64,000 nt of DNA from Pithys albifrons albifrons. Its lineage: Eukaryota > Chordata > Aves > Passeriformes > Thamnophilidae. Position 1 is the stretch's first letter. Each line of letters starts with the position of its first letter. Of the stretch, positions 1 through 13,025 are shown piece by piece. The notes under the pieces were generated by a model, which saw only the letters and a program-made list of their open reading frames with translations, was not told the origin of the DNA and did no database searches. The position numbers and the translations under genes were made by a program. The DNA is taken from contig NC_092467.1 in assembly GCF_047495875.1 (NCBI RefSeq), forward strand, positions 26,476,066 to 26,540,065, given 5' to 3'.

Positions 1-3000
1 CAAATTTACAACATACTCAAAGGCCAAAATTAATTGTTTGGCACTTCCTCATGAAACGCTGACTGCCTTTCATTGGTGTTTAACTTTTGCTAACTAAACC
101 TCCATCAGTCTTTTAATTAGTTTCCTGCGGGCTGTTGTCAAAATACCATTCTGTGCTAACCTGAGTCACATGAGTTGCCTTTTGGAGTATTTGCACAATA
201 AAATGGCATCCCCCTCATGTTCCAAGACATGTTCATTTACAATGGAATTGGGCCTGAGGTGGTCCCAGCTCCTCCAGGACAAGGGATGTCTGTCTCAGCC
301 TCCTGATTTAGGAGTGTTTATTCCTAACAACATCCTTCTCAGTTATTACTGGACATGAAAGCATTTCAGTACAAGCTGACAGAAACGAAAAGAAATTCTT
401 CCCAGGTGCATCTGCCTTTTTGGCATGATCATTATGACATAAAATCTGTAGAGTTTTAGTTTATTTAAAATAAAAGACATCCCAACAAATATACTGAACT
501 AGAACTTTTAGTAAGCCCGCGTGGATTTTTCTTTCATGTCTTTAACTTTTCCCCTCCTTCTATTTATACTTGAAACCTATTTATGTCCCCTATTCCCATT
601 AAGGCGAAACATTTGCTAATAATTTTAAATGCTTTCTTCATTGTATCACTGAACCAGAATGGATTTTTAGCTAAGTTTGTTTTCTTTCAAGTCAAGGGAT
701 GTGGCTTTGGAGATATACAATTAATGTGTTTTCTTAAAAATAAAGAAAAAAGGAGAGAGAAGTAAATACTGCAGAAAAATATTTTCTGTTCACATATTTG
801 CTGAGAAATTTCTACAGCTGTAGAAATTTACTCCTTCTCAAGCACACCATAGTACAGGTTGCAAATGCCTTCTCTTCACCCTAAATAAATATAAACTTGT
901 TATGATCCTTGGGCCAGTAGTAACTTGTATTTATTGTTGTATTTATCCATCATCATGTGGTTCAAAATACAGCTATGCAGCAATGGCTGCAGCATTTTTA
1001 ACTGTGAAAAAATCCCCATGAACTTTAGAAACTCAGTTCAAGCTCCATTTGCTCTAGTGGCAGATCCTACAGAAAAACATCACAGTTCCACTTGATTTCT
1101 TTTCAGATGAAGTAATTTTACTGATCATCCCCATTGTCTTTCAGAGTACCTCTGCTATCTCTACCACCTATTTTGTGAGCAGTGCATAGTTACATCTATT
1201 TTACTCTTTAGTTTTCCTGATATTCTGAAACACTCTGCATTTTTGACTGCTTTTGTGCTCTGGGCAGACATCTGCAGTGATTCTAGGACATCACTCCTGG
1301 CAGGCAAAGCCCCTCAGTCAATACTACTGCATAGAAATTTGGGGCATTGCATCCACTGATCTTGAGAAGCTTTTAGCCTCTATATAATGAAACATAATCC
1401 TGGGAGGAATGATTATGAGGAGGAATGATTTCGTTGTCCAAGGAAAGTGTATCACAGCCACATTTTAAGGAAATCAGGAACATGCAAATATTCTGTCTCT
1501 GGATCCTCATCTGTCTGAGCTGTCTACTCAAGTCCTGGACAGAAATAAAGTTCAGTTGTGTCTGTCTCCTCTGTGTTTCTTAGCAATGTCACAACAGCAC
1601 AGGACAGTTTTGATTAAAGTAAGAATAAAAAGGCGATATTATTATCAGCACCACAAATACATTTGTTACTGACCTCTACAGTATCTGCACGTGCATCTGA
1701 ATTGGGCTGTGTGTCTGTGCTCCAACGAGGGGAATCTTTGGAAGGTAATAGCCACATGGACACAGTCTTTCTTTCAGGAATTGATCATCTATGAACAGCT
1801 AAAATACAGGAGAAAATGTTCTGGCTTTAACAGCCACTGATCTGTGAAGCACTAAGCTGCATCAGGCAACACGATGGTACCATTTAAAGTTTCAGGAACA
1901 CACTGCAGATTTCCAAAGTCATTCAGCTGTTTGCTGGGTGAGGTTTGAAGCTACACTGATGAGTTATGCAACCTAATGCCCAGCTTTTCAACTGTTCATG
2001 TAGATAAGTCCATATAGATACTGTTTATATAAACAAGGGTTCTGTTTTGCATTTAACTTGGCAAATAAAGACCTAAATACACAAATATACAAAATTTTAA
2101 TCCAAAGTGTCTCCTTTGCTGTTGATAATAAAGTTTACAACAAATAAGAGATAAAATATGTAAATATTTGAACAAAAATATAATTAAAAGAAATGAGAGA
2201 AACTCCTGTTTTCACAGCTGGTCATTGGTGCTAATTGTCAGGCTCACATTTCATCTTCAGGACTCAGTTGATAAAGGCAGCCATGACATATTTTCTATCA
2301 AGAAGCCATTCATTTATATAAAGACGCAAACCCCCACTCCTCTCTCCCAAAACAGCAAATCCAGTTAGCAGATTTTACAAGACATACTAGTGCTGCAGTT
2401 TCACTGATTCGAATGTAGGGGACCTGCATCACTTGGGAGATCTGCAAAAGCTTTTTATTACTTGTTGAAACTTTTTCCTAATATCACCTGCTATTGTTTT
2501 TCTAACTCCTCACTTTCAAATGCAACTTGAAAACACTCAACCTCCCACAAAGCCCATCCACCAGCAACAATAACTTTGGAAGAATGGAAGTTATGGGAAT
2601 GATGCTCCTCTACTAAGAATAATTTAATTATAAAAGCCACCTTGGTAACCTTTTTGTATGAAGCACCAAGTGGACAGGAGCTGGGGTGCTCCTCTAATCC
2701 AGCCCCTGGTACATCACAACCTTGGTGCTGAGAAATGGTTTTCTCCTGGGATAAGAGGCTAATTTATCACCTTTATAATGATGTGTTTTTCTTGTTTCAT
2801 CCAGCTGCCTTCTTTGGAAGAAACGGACAGCTAAAGAGATTTAAATAGATTATATCCTAATTAATAATTAACATTTGAAGCAGATACACAAAATGGCTTG
2901 TAGCCAAGTGGGAAATAAACCCCTTTTCTTAAAGCTACAATTAATTTCTTCTAGAGATGAAATGATAAGAAGTACAAGAAAATATTTAGAAACATTTATC

Positions 3001-3813
3001 TGCACATTGAAATACAAGTAAGATGACCTGGAAAACGTATGAAAAGGTTCTTGACATCTGGTTCTCCATGATAATATTCATCCATGGTACGCAAACAAAA
3101 TGCTGAGTGGCAAAAACACCACAGACTTCTGCTCCTATCCCAAGAAATCTGTTTTCCTCCACTCCACTATTTTTTATTTTTTTCTTAGCCTTTGTCTAAA
3201 AATTAAATAACATATATGAAATTAAGCCAGTGTAGGAAAAAAAAAGTCAGGCAGGAAATCCTTATATCTTTACTTATTCTCAGCAAAGTCTGAAAAAAAA
3301 GAGTGAGATTGAAGATTGATGAGCTTTACAGACTCTGTTACAGCAAGGATTGCAGGACCACTTTGCTGCCACTTTTAAACTCTGGGCTGCAAGGCTGTGA
3401 GTCTAGAAAAGGATATTTTTTGGTATTTGAAGACAAGCCTGAAAACATGTATTGTATATATATTTTAATAGTAAATAAAGCGTTCTATCCCCCATAACTC
3501 CAGCAATGCATTTCAGTACTACTAAATTCAGTCATTACGTTTGCATTTACTCAATCTCTTTTTATCCCAAAAGCATTTTCTCTTCTCTCAAAACCATGGC
3601 TGTTTTAATCCCAAGGCCCAGAATGCAAACACATTTCAGCATTGACAGCAGGAGCAGAAGCTGAGTAGCCAAAGCAAGACCTGTTAACTCTCACAGCTGA
3701 TGTCACTCCTTCTGTCTCAGATCCCCACAGATGATATTTCCCTTTATCCTGCATATTTCACAAGCAGCAGGCAGAGATGGTATCATATTCTTCACCCTGA
3801 CTCTTGACATATA
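1..3813. other. Non-coding AT-rich stretch, no gene seen
   Basis: No open frame here exceeds about 66 codons and none resembles a known protein. The sequence is unique-looking and AT-rich, with short A and T runs. It contains a perfect palindrome at 806-829 (listed separately) and one arm of an exact 21-bp repeat (2931-2951) whose partner is at 4663-4683. I recognise no transposable element until the CR1 fragment that begins near 3814. Confidence 0.7.
806..829. repeat. 24-bp perfect palindrome
   Basis: The half-site AAATTTCTACAG is followed immediately by its exact reverse complement with no spacer. The flanking bases (G at 805, A at 830) break the symmetry. The centre CAGCTG is an E-box core. 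No repeat family or protein-binding role is established, and it could be a chance hairpin. Confidence 0.9.
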
Positions 3814-3931
3814 TGGGGGCCTGAGCAACCCAATCTAGTTAGCAGGTGGCAACCCTGCACACAGCAGGGGCCTGGAACTAGAGGATTTTTAATGTCCTTT
3901 CCTGAGGAAGCCTTTTTATGATTCTATGGAG
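3814..3931 (+). mobile_element. CR1 LINE fragment, 3' end
   Basis: The segment follows the avian CR1 3' end in order: the 'ctgagcaaccc-atctagtt' stretch, a degenerate 'ccctgc...gcaggggcctgg' stretch, 'ggaactagaggattttt-aatgtcc' and the tail 'atgattctatgg'. The expected 'cttccaaccc' part is disrupted, so the copy is diverged. It is a 5'-truncated retrotransposon remnant of about 118 bp with no coding capacity. The subfamily cannot be assigned by eye. Confidence 0.75.
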
Positions 3932-6900
3932 TAGCATTTCAGGTGGGAAAAAACATGGAGGATTCAGTCAGAGCCTCCTTCTGACAGGTGCAATGAATGA
4001 AATATCATGAATGTACTTGCACCTCAAGCACCTGTGCCATTCCTGACAAGACCTTGCCAGCCAAACGTGGTCATTGCTCCAAGACTCTTCCTCCCTTGGT
4101 GACCCCTGCCTTCAGCATCACTCCACGAGCCCCAGCACCGTGGCTGGCCTGACCTTTTCCTTCCTCCTTACAGCTGCCTTGTCTAATCAGGTTGGAACCA
4201 ACAAATCTTCTCCAGATGAATACTGTACCTAGAAAAGTGGAGGATTTGCCTGCTGATGGGGCCTTTGGTACCACTGTAATAACCTGGATAATTACAAATT
4301 TTTGTCTTGAGTCAAAGCACGCAGGTCAAATGGGCAAAGATGCTTCACATGGAAGCTGACAGCATCATCTTTGAACATGTGAACATTAAAAGAAAGGAAA
4401 CACACCTTATTTTTAAGTCTGTGCTAGGAAAACATCTCTTGCAGAAACTGAATAATAAACACACCGCATGCCATCGTAATGTCCATGGGGGGAGGTGAGG
4501 AATTGCTATAAAACATACTATTCTAACTACTACAGATGTTGCTGCTAGAATTTACAGCCTGCTCTGCCTGCTTATCTCTCCTTACCAGTTTCTGCACATT
4601 GAATCACATTCAAACATGGGCCATTTTAAGCCATCTTTTTATTATTTTAACCTTTTTTTAAAAAAGCTACAATTAATTTCTTCAGTGCTGTTCTGTAATG
4701 TTAAATAAATTCAAGACCTGTATTTACAAACCACATGCAATCCTATTTTGGCACATGTAAATTGCATGCAAATACATTCTAAATTAGTTTGTTTATCATT
4801 CCAGAATTCTAATCCAAAGGTTTTGTTTTTTTAAATTTAGTTTTTATTCTGACATGTTTACAAATGAGTTTGACTCTGGAAAATAACTTAATAAACTCAG
4901 GGTTGGCTATGCAATTAGAGGAGACATCTGGGAACCATAAAACCTGGAAAACAATATTTACATCTTTTGTACATCCAAGATTCCACTATTTTTTCCTCCC
5001 TTAAATTCATCATTTTAAAATATTGCAGTTATTTTCATATGAGGACAAACAACAAGAACTCATTTTTATAACCAATGACCCCTCTCTCCAATGAGCAATT
5101 CATGGGGTAGCAGTGGATAAAATGCACAAAGTAGAAGATTTCATTATAAAAAAAGAGAAAATGAAAAATAACTGAATTAACATTGATCATGACTTTTCAA
5201 CAGCATTTCTTATTATTACGGCCAGGCAAAGTCTCTGGTGGGCAGTAAAGCTTTCCCATGTATTATTAGCCCTCTACAGAAAGCTATGAAAAGACACAAA
5301 TCTGTTTTGTCAAAGGACAGAAGAGCATTTAGTTATAAGAGAAAGTATGGTCATAATCCATTGTGGGGTTAAAGGTGAAGAAAACAGAACTATAACACAA
5401 AGCCGTAAGAGAGTAATACTCCTGCAGTTAATTCCTGCACACGGCGGCACAGCCGCCCGGGGTGGGGGGAGAACACATTCCCAGGGCAACCTGACAGCTC
5501 TCCAGTTTGTATTTATTAGCAGCAGCACTGGTATGGAGCATGTCTGTCTGTGCTGGCAACAGACAGGCATGGCACCATGGCTCCTTGTCCAGAGGGCTTT
5601 GTTGGGATGCCACAAGTGGCCACACACCTGATGGAACAGTCAGTGCTATAGCAGAGGTGGCCCCTGTGCCTGGGGGCAGGAGGGCAGGGGGATGGGAATG
5701 CCTTTCTTGGCTGTGCCGCTGCTACTGGTCCAGAGCCCAAAGCAGCTGCCCCAGGCACCCACACTAGACCATTTAGGAAAGTTTTCCAGTACGTAGAAAA
5801 CTATTTGAGTGCTTGGATAGCAAAGCTCAAGCCCATCCACTGGAATGAGGAGGTTCAGGTCAGGATTACAAACTAAGAGCATGAAGTTGCTCTTGCTGTC
5901 AGGTTTGTTCAACCTTTGACAACAATTAGGGGTTTGGTCCGAGTCAGCAGCAACTTCAGTGCTCTGGATCAGATCCCAAGGCAAATGGATAGCAGGTCTC
6001 AGTGAGGATTTCCTTTACATGCAGCCACACAGTCCCTGGAAGGAACAGCTGGGAGACAGGTTCAGCACAGGGGATGGCAGCAGCACAGCAGAATTTTGCA
6101 CTGCTCTGAGGCTCCCCAAAGGATGGGCAGGAAAATCAAGGTCTCTTCAAATAATTTTTCTTTCCTTCTGCTAGTCCACAGAGGATAAGGACAAGGGATG
6201 CAGCTGTGTAACAGGGCAGGTAATATAATAAAGCATCAAGAATAATACAATCTTCTGCCATCTCCTAGGTATTTTCAACACACATTTTAATTTTGGTTTC
6301 TATGGCCCAGCAAATACAAGTTTCTGGTTTATGTTGCCCTCCTCAGTCCCCACTGCAGACCTTATCCCTCGCTGCCTTGTGCCCCTTCCCGTTCAGCCTT
6401 GCTCCTCTGGCAGCACTCTCTGTTCTGGCACTCACAGCATCTGCACGGTCCAGTGCAGGCTCTTGTGCAGACACCACAGCAGCTGCAACGTCAGGAGCAG
6501 ACCATGGTGTTAAAAGAGTATTTCACCTTCCTTTAACCTGCTTTTTAAGGACACTGCAGTGATACTACTGCCTAACAGTACTCACGTTATCTCATTTAGC
6601 AGCATCTCAAATAACTCCCTATACTGCACTGAGCTGTGTGATGAACAAGTCACTTTTCCACCATGGGTTATGTTGCACTTTCAGTCTGAACTCACAAAAC
6701 CATCACACCTTCCCCATTCAAATCTCTACTAAAAATTCTCTTGTTACAAGCTCAAAATAATAATAGAGACTCTGGGTTATCCTTTCTTGTGGGTTTCCCT
6801 GTGACCTTGGCTAACTGCTTTTATGGAAAATGTTCTGCATACCGGAAACATGAGCCCACTGGCAATTCTTAGAAACAAATGAGCTAAGAAAAAGTCCATT

Positions 6901-8940
6901 GTGCAGTTTCAGAGCCCCTCTTCCTCAGTCCCACTCATTGTAGCTGTATAATTATCACTGTTTGGCCGTTTTCTGTTAGATCAGCGATTGGAAGAAAGGG
7001 GTAACAAAGAGGCACAGGACTCTAGAAGGCAACAAAAACAGCAGTGGACAACTTCTCAAAAATATAATGCAGTTCTATAAAAAGAATATTTTTGACATTC
7101 CCTTTCCATGTTTCCTGCCCACCACCCCTCACTTTGTCTACTTAAGTTGCCAGCTATCAAAGGGCACTTTGGTATCACAGTGCATCCAGCACGATGACAC
7201 CCCTGTGGGCTGGGATACATGGATGCTGCTAAAATAGAAATGAAGCACAGTTAGCTGCATGTGACTGGCTAGGTTAAAAAAATGTCATAAACTGAGATTC
7301 AGGTCCAGGTGCAATTCAACAGCACTGGAATGACAACACTCTAAAGCCAGTGAGGAAAAGGACCCAGGGCTTATCTGTCTCTGGCACAGCACCCAGGTAA
7401 CAGGGCTTGTCGGCATCTGGACCCACACTGGTGAGTCTTCTGTGAGCAGCTCTGCAGTTCAGGTCTCTGCTGGCTCATGCATTTCTGAATTGTGTTCCAT
7501 TTTGTAGTGTCAAAATAACCCTCTGCTGTCTTCTAGATATTTAATACTGATTTTCACTAAGTTTGTTCAGGTCACTAAGCAAAAAAAAAAAGAAAATCTT
7601 AAATGAAGAGGCTGTTTCCATATAGGTGACCTTGAAAATGAAATTTCATTAAAAAGGAAGAACACTTTCCATTCTTTCTAAGAACATCTGATACTCAAGA
7701 AATGGGTTTTTATGAGAAGAAAAAGTTACTATTTTAAGTTTTCCCTGAGCGTATGCTAAAAGAGACGGAGCACACACCTGTGCACCGAACTGCTCATTTT
7801 CACTCCCTTTAAATGAGCAAGATGCTCATTCTGCACACTGTGAAGTAAAACAGAAAGCATCATGTGCAAACATTTACAGCATAAAAAGCCTTGTCACCTG
7901 GGATCATTGCTGCTTCTGAAAATTTTGATCAAAGATAAAAACCAAGACAACTCATTGTAATCAATTATGCATAGATAGTCCTCAGCCTATGTGCAATTCA
8001 TAAAAATAATGCTAACAAAATGTGGATTTACATGCAGAAATAAAATACGGACATGGTCAGAACACTAATCTTCTGATTGCTATCTTAAACAATCCCAGCA
8101 CTTTAAGCGAGTCTCTGGCTAAAAACAGCACCTTGGAGAAATTTCCAGCAGGTCCAGCTGCCACAAGCGGACCTGCAGAGCCACAGCCCAGGACCGGGAG
8201 AGGGTGACAGGAGGCTGCACTCAGGGAATTGCCGCTGCAACAACCTGGGCTCAGGTTTTACGTCTGTGCTGGCAGAGATGATTAACCCCCACACACACCC
8301 TCAGAGCCCTCATGGTGCAAAGAAAGCAATTACTGACTTATTTTAACAGACGAACAATACATGGAGGCAAACACAGGTGACGTGCAGCAAGGGTTCCACT
8401 GTACACACACCCCTATAGACAGACCAGACCAGAGGCAAAAGGCAGTGATCACCCTCCCACATTAGCCACTGAATTCCAAAGGCACGTTGAAGATGTATGC
8501 AGGTTTCAGGCATGTATGAACACGCTGTGATCACCGTCCTCACGAACACCAAACTCACACCTCGAGGTCTTTTCTATGTCTTTTTCATTCACCCTTGTAA
8601 TAGTCAAGTCAAGGAATTCACGTTGCAATATCAATCCTCTCGTCAACTCTACGCCCCTCAAAAGCTGTAAAATATTTCTGTTTCCAAGGCAGAATTTAGT
8701 GCTGCTTTGCTGTAGCTGCCATGCTTTCGTCACAGCTCTTACACATCTTTGCCTGGGTGAGCCCCGAAGAGTGCGCAGTGACTTAATGAGCGGATCAATT
8801 ACCGTTCATAAGAAAAGATACTGTCTCTTTAAAGGTTATTTGAAGGTTGATTGCTATCTTATTGCTTATATCCTGCAAATCTATTCAGCCTTATGAATGA
8901 ATTTGACCTTTTTATACTTACTGGGGGGGAAAAAAAAAAC
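3932..8940. other. Non-coding stretch with a small GC/CpG-rich patch
   Basis: No gene is recognised. The block 5430-5760 is clearly more GC-rich than its surroundings and gives several overlapping open frames of 65-112 codons on both strands, which is expected of a GC-rich patch. A pyrimidine-rich segment lies at about 6330-6480. A perfect octamer ATGCAAAT occurs at 4766-4773. From about 7,500 to 8,900 the sequence is ordinary AT-rich DNA ending in a G-run plus A-run at about 8922-8939. Confidence 0.6.
5438..5468. other. CpG cluster with short hairpin
   Basis: Several CpG dinucleotides fall within about 30 bases of otherwise CpG-poor DNA. They include a hairpin with stem GGCGGC (5443-5448) and GCCGCC (5452-5457) around a 3-base loop. 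The patch is far too small for a conventional CpG island. No promoter element or gene start is recognisable beside it. Confidence 0.5.
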
Positions 8941-9340
8941 CAGAACAGAAGTTAATTTAGAGCTCCATAGTACAACACTTTTTCCCAGAGAAATGAAAGG
9001 GCATTCAAATCGATACCTGCACAATAACACTCTGATGAATGTTTGCACCCAATTTTCTCATTTTGCTAACTTATGATTGGGCATTTTGAATAGTTCTCAA
9101 AGAACATATTCTTTATGTGCTGTGAAGTATGTGGTATTGTGTCCAAACAATGCTAGAGGATAATCATTATAGGAGTGTCACCGGGCCTGAAAAGGTCAGT
9201 TAGTTAGAAATGTCAGCTTTCAATGCAACTGTGCCGGACCTTCCTATGTAAGGATCCAATTAAAGGGACATGCCAAGGTGCATGGAAACACCATGGTGAC
9301 CCAGAATAATAATAAGGGATTGTGGAAAAGCTTGATATTT
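8941..9340. promoter_or_regulatory. Candidate conserved non-coding element
   Basis: This block contains no repeat I recognise and no long open frame, but it has a mixed motif-rich texture. Visible motifs include AAAGGTCA-like, CAATTAAAG, GATAATCATTA and CTTATCTGC (GATA-type) cores. That texture resembles vertebrate conserved enhancers, but this is only an impression from motif density. Without alignment to other birds or mammals it could equally be neutral sequence. Confidence 0.2.
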
Positions 9341-12300
9341 TTTCTTCAGAAGCAATGGATTAGCCTTTAGAACATCTTATCTGCAGTCTTATTTTGACTT
9401 TGCAAATATCACTTATTCTACCTGTATCCAAAAAAAGGTCATTTTTTTTTTAAATGCAAAGATGGGGATGAAGCATCCTTACTAAAAGTAAATATTTTAT
9501 AACTAAATGAGTAAAAAAATCCTGTTTTCATTATTGAATTAAAAAAATGTCACTTCAAAAAACCTCAGAACTCTGATATTTGAGATGGATGTGGATGATG
9601 TTTGGGGAGACAGATGGGGATAGGTCAGGGGACAGGCAGAAAGATCAAGAACTTATTCTCTTGGGACATGTGAATAAAGGGAAAAGACAGTGGGAACAGC
9701 AACACTGTTCAGTGAGTAGGAGGCATCTCTGCAGTTACTATTCTGGCAAATGGAAAGGTATAAGTAAGAATTAGGAAGGTACTGATCTGCATGAAGGAGT
9801 AATTACAAGCATCGATATTACTTCTCCTTATCATAGCAAATGGAAATTCTTACAGCTCTTCAGACACGGTAAAGATGAGAAACTGGATATAGTAAAACTT
9901 CCTAATTAGCCCCAGGACAGCTGAAGCCATCCTAATGGCACTAAATAAATAAATAAAATGGAAAAAAAGGCCATGTTCTCTCTCTGCTCTCTATTAGTAC
10001 ATCATCTTGCTAAAGTTTCATCAAGTCTGGAACAAACTTCTCCGTTAGGGTTCAGCTAAGACAGACAACAAGGGAATTTCAATTTGAGCTGAGGCTTTAG
10101 CATTTACATTTTATTTGTATGGGAAATTCTTGTACTGTGGGTTCAGACAAACTGTTTGGGGTCTATTGCCTTGGTGAGCAATGAGGTTCTGACTCCCCCA
10201 GTTATCTTATAGTATTTTGGGCAAATGGGTGGGTTAACAGTCAGCATCTTAGTGACATGGGGAATAATTTCACCCCTGTCTATCACTGGGCATTAAAAGA
10301 CTCAATTATTACAGCAATGGTAAGTAATTTCTTTTCTCCACTGCTTTCCAAGTAAACCAGCATGTGAAGCTTCACTAACAAACATGAACAGTCATTACAT
10401 AAGGCTGTTTAAAAAACTCTGATGCTTTCCTTTGACATGTACTTAGACCAAAATCAATGTGCTATTAATTAATAAGGGCTAGCAAAAAAGTACCTGCGTT
10501 TTAGCTGCAAACAACTTTCTGTCACATTTTATTAGTCAGTGTCATTTCTACTAATACCTGTCTTATAGCTTCATGACTTTGAGTTCATATTATTTTCATG
10601 CTTCAATTAGAAAGAAGTTGATAGCCAGACTATCCAGGAAGGTAATGGAAAAGTCTTGTAGCAGGGCTTAGTGGTGGAATTTATAGTTAAATGAAACTTT
10701 GAAATATACTATAAAACTTCTCCTTCCTTTACGTAGTTTTACTTGAGGTCTCATAAGCAGTAATATGTAGAAATGCAAAACTTAATCAGCTAAAAAATAT
10801 AGCAAATCCCACATATCACTTTATGCAATGCCAGGAGAGCAGAAATACATTTTCCTAACCAGAGGAAATTAACTAGGCAACAGTCCTATATGTATAATTT
10901 AAAGCAGTAAAATATGTATGGCAGAAGCTAAAGCCACCTTAAAAGAATTCAGGGTAGCAGTATATCACAAATTAATGAAATGGAGACATTTTTAGAGCAT
11001 GCAGCACTGATGATATTAAAGGGGGGAGAATATTTCACCACATAGATCAGACTGATAAATACTTTTAAAATCAAGCTTACTTTCCCTGTTTAAAGGTGTA
11101 AGAGCTTGAGTATTAGGGGGAATCATACAAGAGTCATTTTACACTTCTTACCAAGAGAGATTAGGAATGTCTTATTCTGTCCCTGCACGTAAACCTCTGA
11201 TGTGGTTTACACATTAGGAAAATCTGAGTAAATCAAAAGGCAGGAATTATGGAATCAGTGCTTACTTTATTTCACCTTAAACAAAGCTGAAAGAAACTTA
11301 AAAAAATTGCTTTTTATTCCATGCTGTGGCCAAGCTGGGCACTACAGAATATTCAACTACCCCAGGTTTTTTTAAATGCAATCAATTTACTGCTGCCAAA
11401 TGTAGTAGGTTTATATACATCTGGGAAACATGCACCTATGGTGCTGATGAATTTCTCCTGACATTGCACTGATTTCAAGAGAATGTTATTTTAAATTGGC
11501 AGTAGAGAAACTGGTAGAGAAGGATAAAGCCCTGAGGTCGGCTGAATCAAAGAGAATTTCAAAAGCATTTTCCTGATGGTTCTTGGATAATATCACATGT
11601 TAGCTATTTTCAAAGCCAATAGTTACCAACACACTTCCATTTATGGCATCAATAATTAAAAATACTTCAGTGGGAGAGGACCTTACCTTACTGAGAGGAG
11701 AAATTGCAAAACTATATTATTATCATAAACACAGGAGATGCAAAAAGCTTTGTCTCCATGGAAAAGCTATGGAAACAGGGATATCTTACTTGCAACTACT
11801 GAGCAGTTAGCAAAAAATGTGATGTGACTGTATGTGCCTGCTCAAAGTGCTACTAGAACATGATCACATAGAAACTAAGGGCAGATCCTCAACTTCATTG
11901 TGCAACAAGGCCGAATTAAACCACCTGAAGCTTTGCTCCTAAACCCCAAAGAATAGCAGTAAGGAAATGTTTTGTATCAAATTCAGAGATAAACCACGTT
12001 TAAAGAAAATTGAAATTACCAAAACTTAAATCTCATTATGTCCCACTCCCTGCCAGCACATCCCTGCCAGCTCCTAATGAATGTTTAACAAGTTTCCCCC
12101 ACCCCACTGGGCACATCAGCTCTGACTGCAGCACCCTGAACTGTGCAGGTGCTGCAGCCTAATTGTACCTCACATGTCAAGGGGCAGGAAGAAAGGAGTG
12201 TGGCGAGAGCATTGATAAATAGAACTTAACATTCCTCCAGCCACTCAGCAGTAAGGCAGAGCAGTGAACTCCCCATCACATTTTACAGCGGTGTCAGTTA

Positions 12301-12939
12301 CTTCAAAGGAATACATTTGAGCACGAGGGAGTCTGGCTCACTCCCAGCTTATGCATCATTTGTGTCTGGCTGTTTCTGGAGATCCACAGCAAAGCAAAGA
12401 CTTCCTCCAGTTTGGGGCATGGTGTGGAGCTTCCTGTAGCTGTTTCCTTACGGGTGCTGGAAGAGGTCAGCTCTGCATGTTGCATACAAACCATGAAGTT
12501 GGAGCTGCAGCCCTCACCATCTGTATTTCTTCTTTTTTCTTTTTCATTTTCTTTCATTTTTGTCCAGACTTCTCTCAATCCAGATTACTGATTAATGATC
12601 TATACCTTTTCAGTTTAACATATAAATGTGATTTTAAGTCCAGCACCTCTACAGCCAGGTTTCACGAAGCCACACACACATTGCACAGGGTTTGGAAGTC
12701 ATCTGGAGCAAGGCAAGAGGCAGTGGTGGGTCACCCTCACAGTGTGGGGTCAGGACAGCATGGGCAGGGGCGAGGCTCAGGGAACAAGGAATGAGCACTA
12801 CTCCTGACCCACCAGTGATTCCTGGGGAATTGTGCAACAGCCACGTCCATGGGGAACCGTGTGACTGCCATGAGATGATGTCGCATGTTCTGTAATCCCA
12901 CAAACTCCCTTTTGAACATTTTGGCACCTGTGTCTCAAC

Positions 12940-13025
12940 ACTCCTTAATTGACATTAATGGCATTATTTTACCTTGCAATTAATCTTATTAATTGGCTGA
13001 TCAATTTTTGGAAATTGTTTTAGTG
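12940..13025. promoter_or_regulatory. Cluster of homeodomain-type core sites
   Basis: Within about 80 bp there are several TAAT/ATTA cores in near-palindromic context: TTAATTGA, ATTAATGG, CAATTAAT and TTAATTGG, followed by GATCAATTT. Such clusters are typical of homeobox-bound enhancers. AT-rich DNA produces TAAT cores by chance, so the evidence is weak without conservation data. Confidence 0.2.

Noticed and set aside
12351..12794. 147-codon open frame on the plus strand
   Set aside because: It crosses a phenylalanine-rich pyrimidine tract, shows no known domain, has overlapping frames on the other strand and no splice or promoter context. It is consistent with chance.
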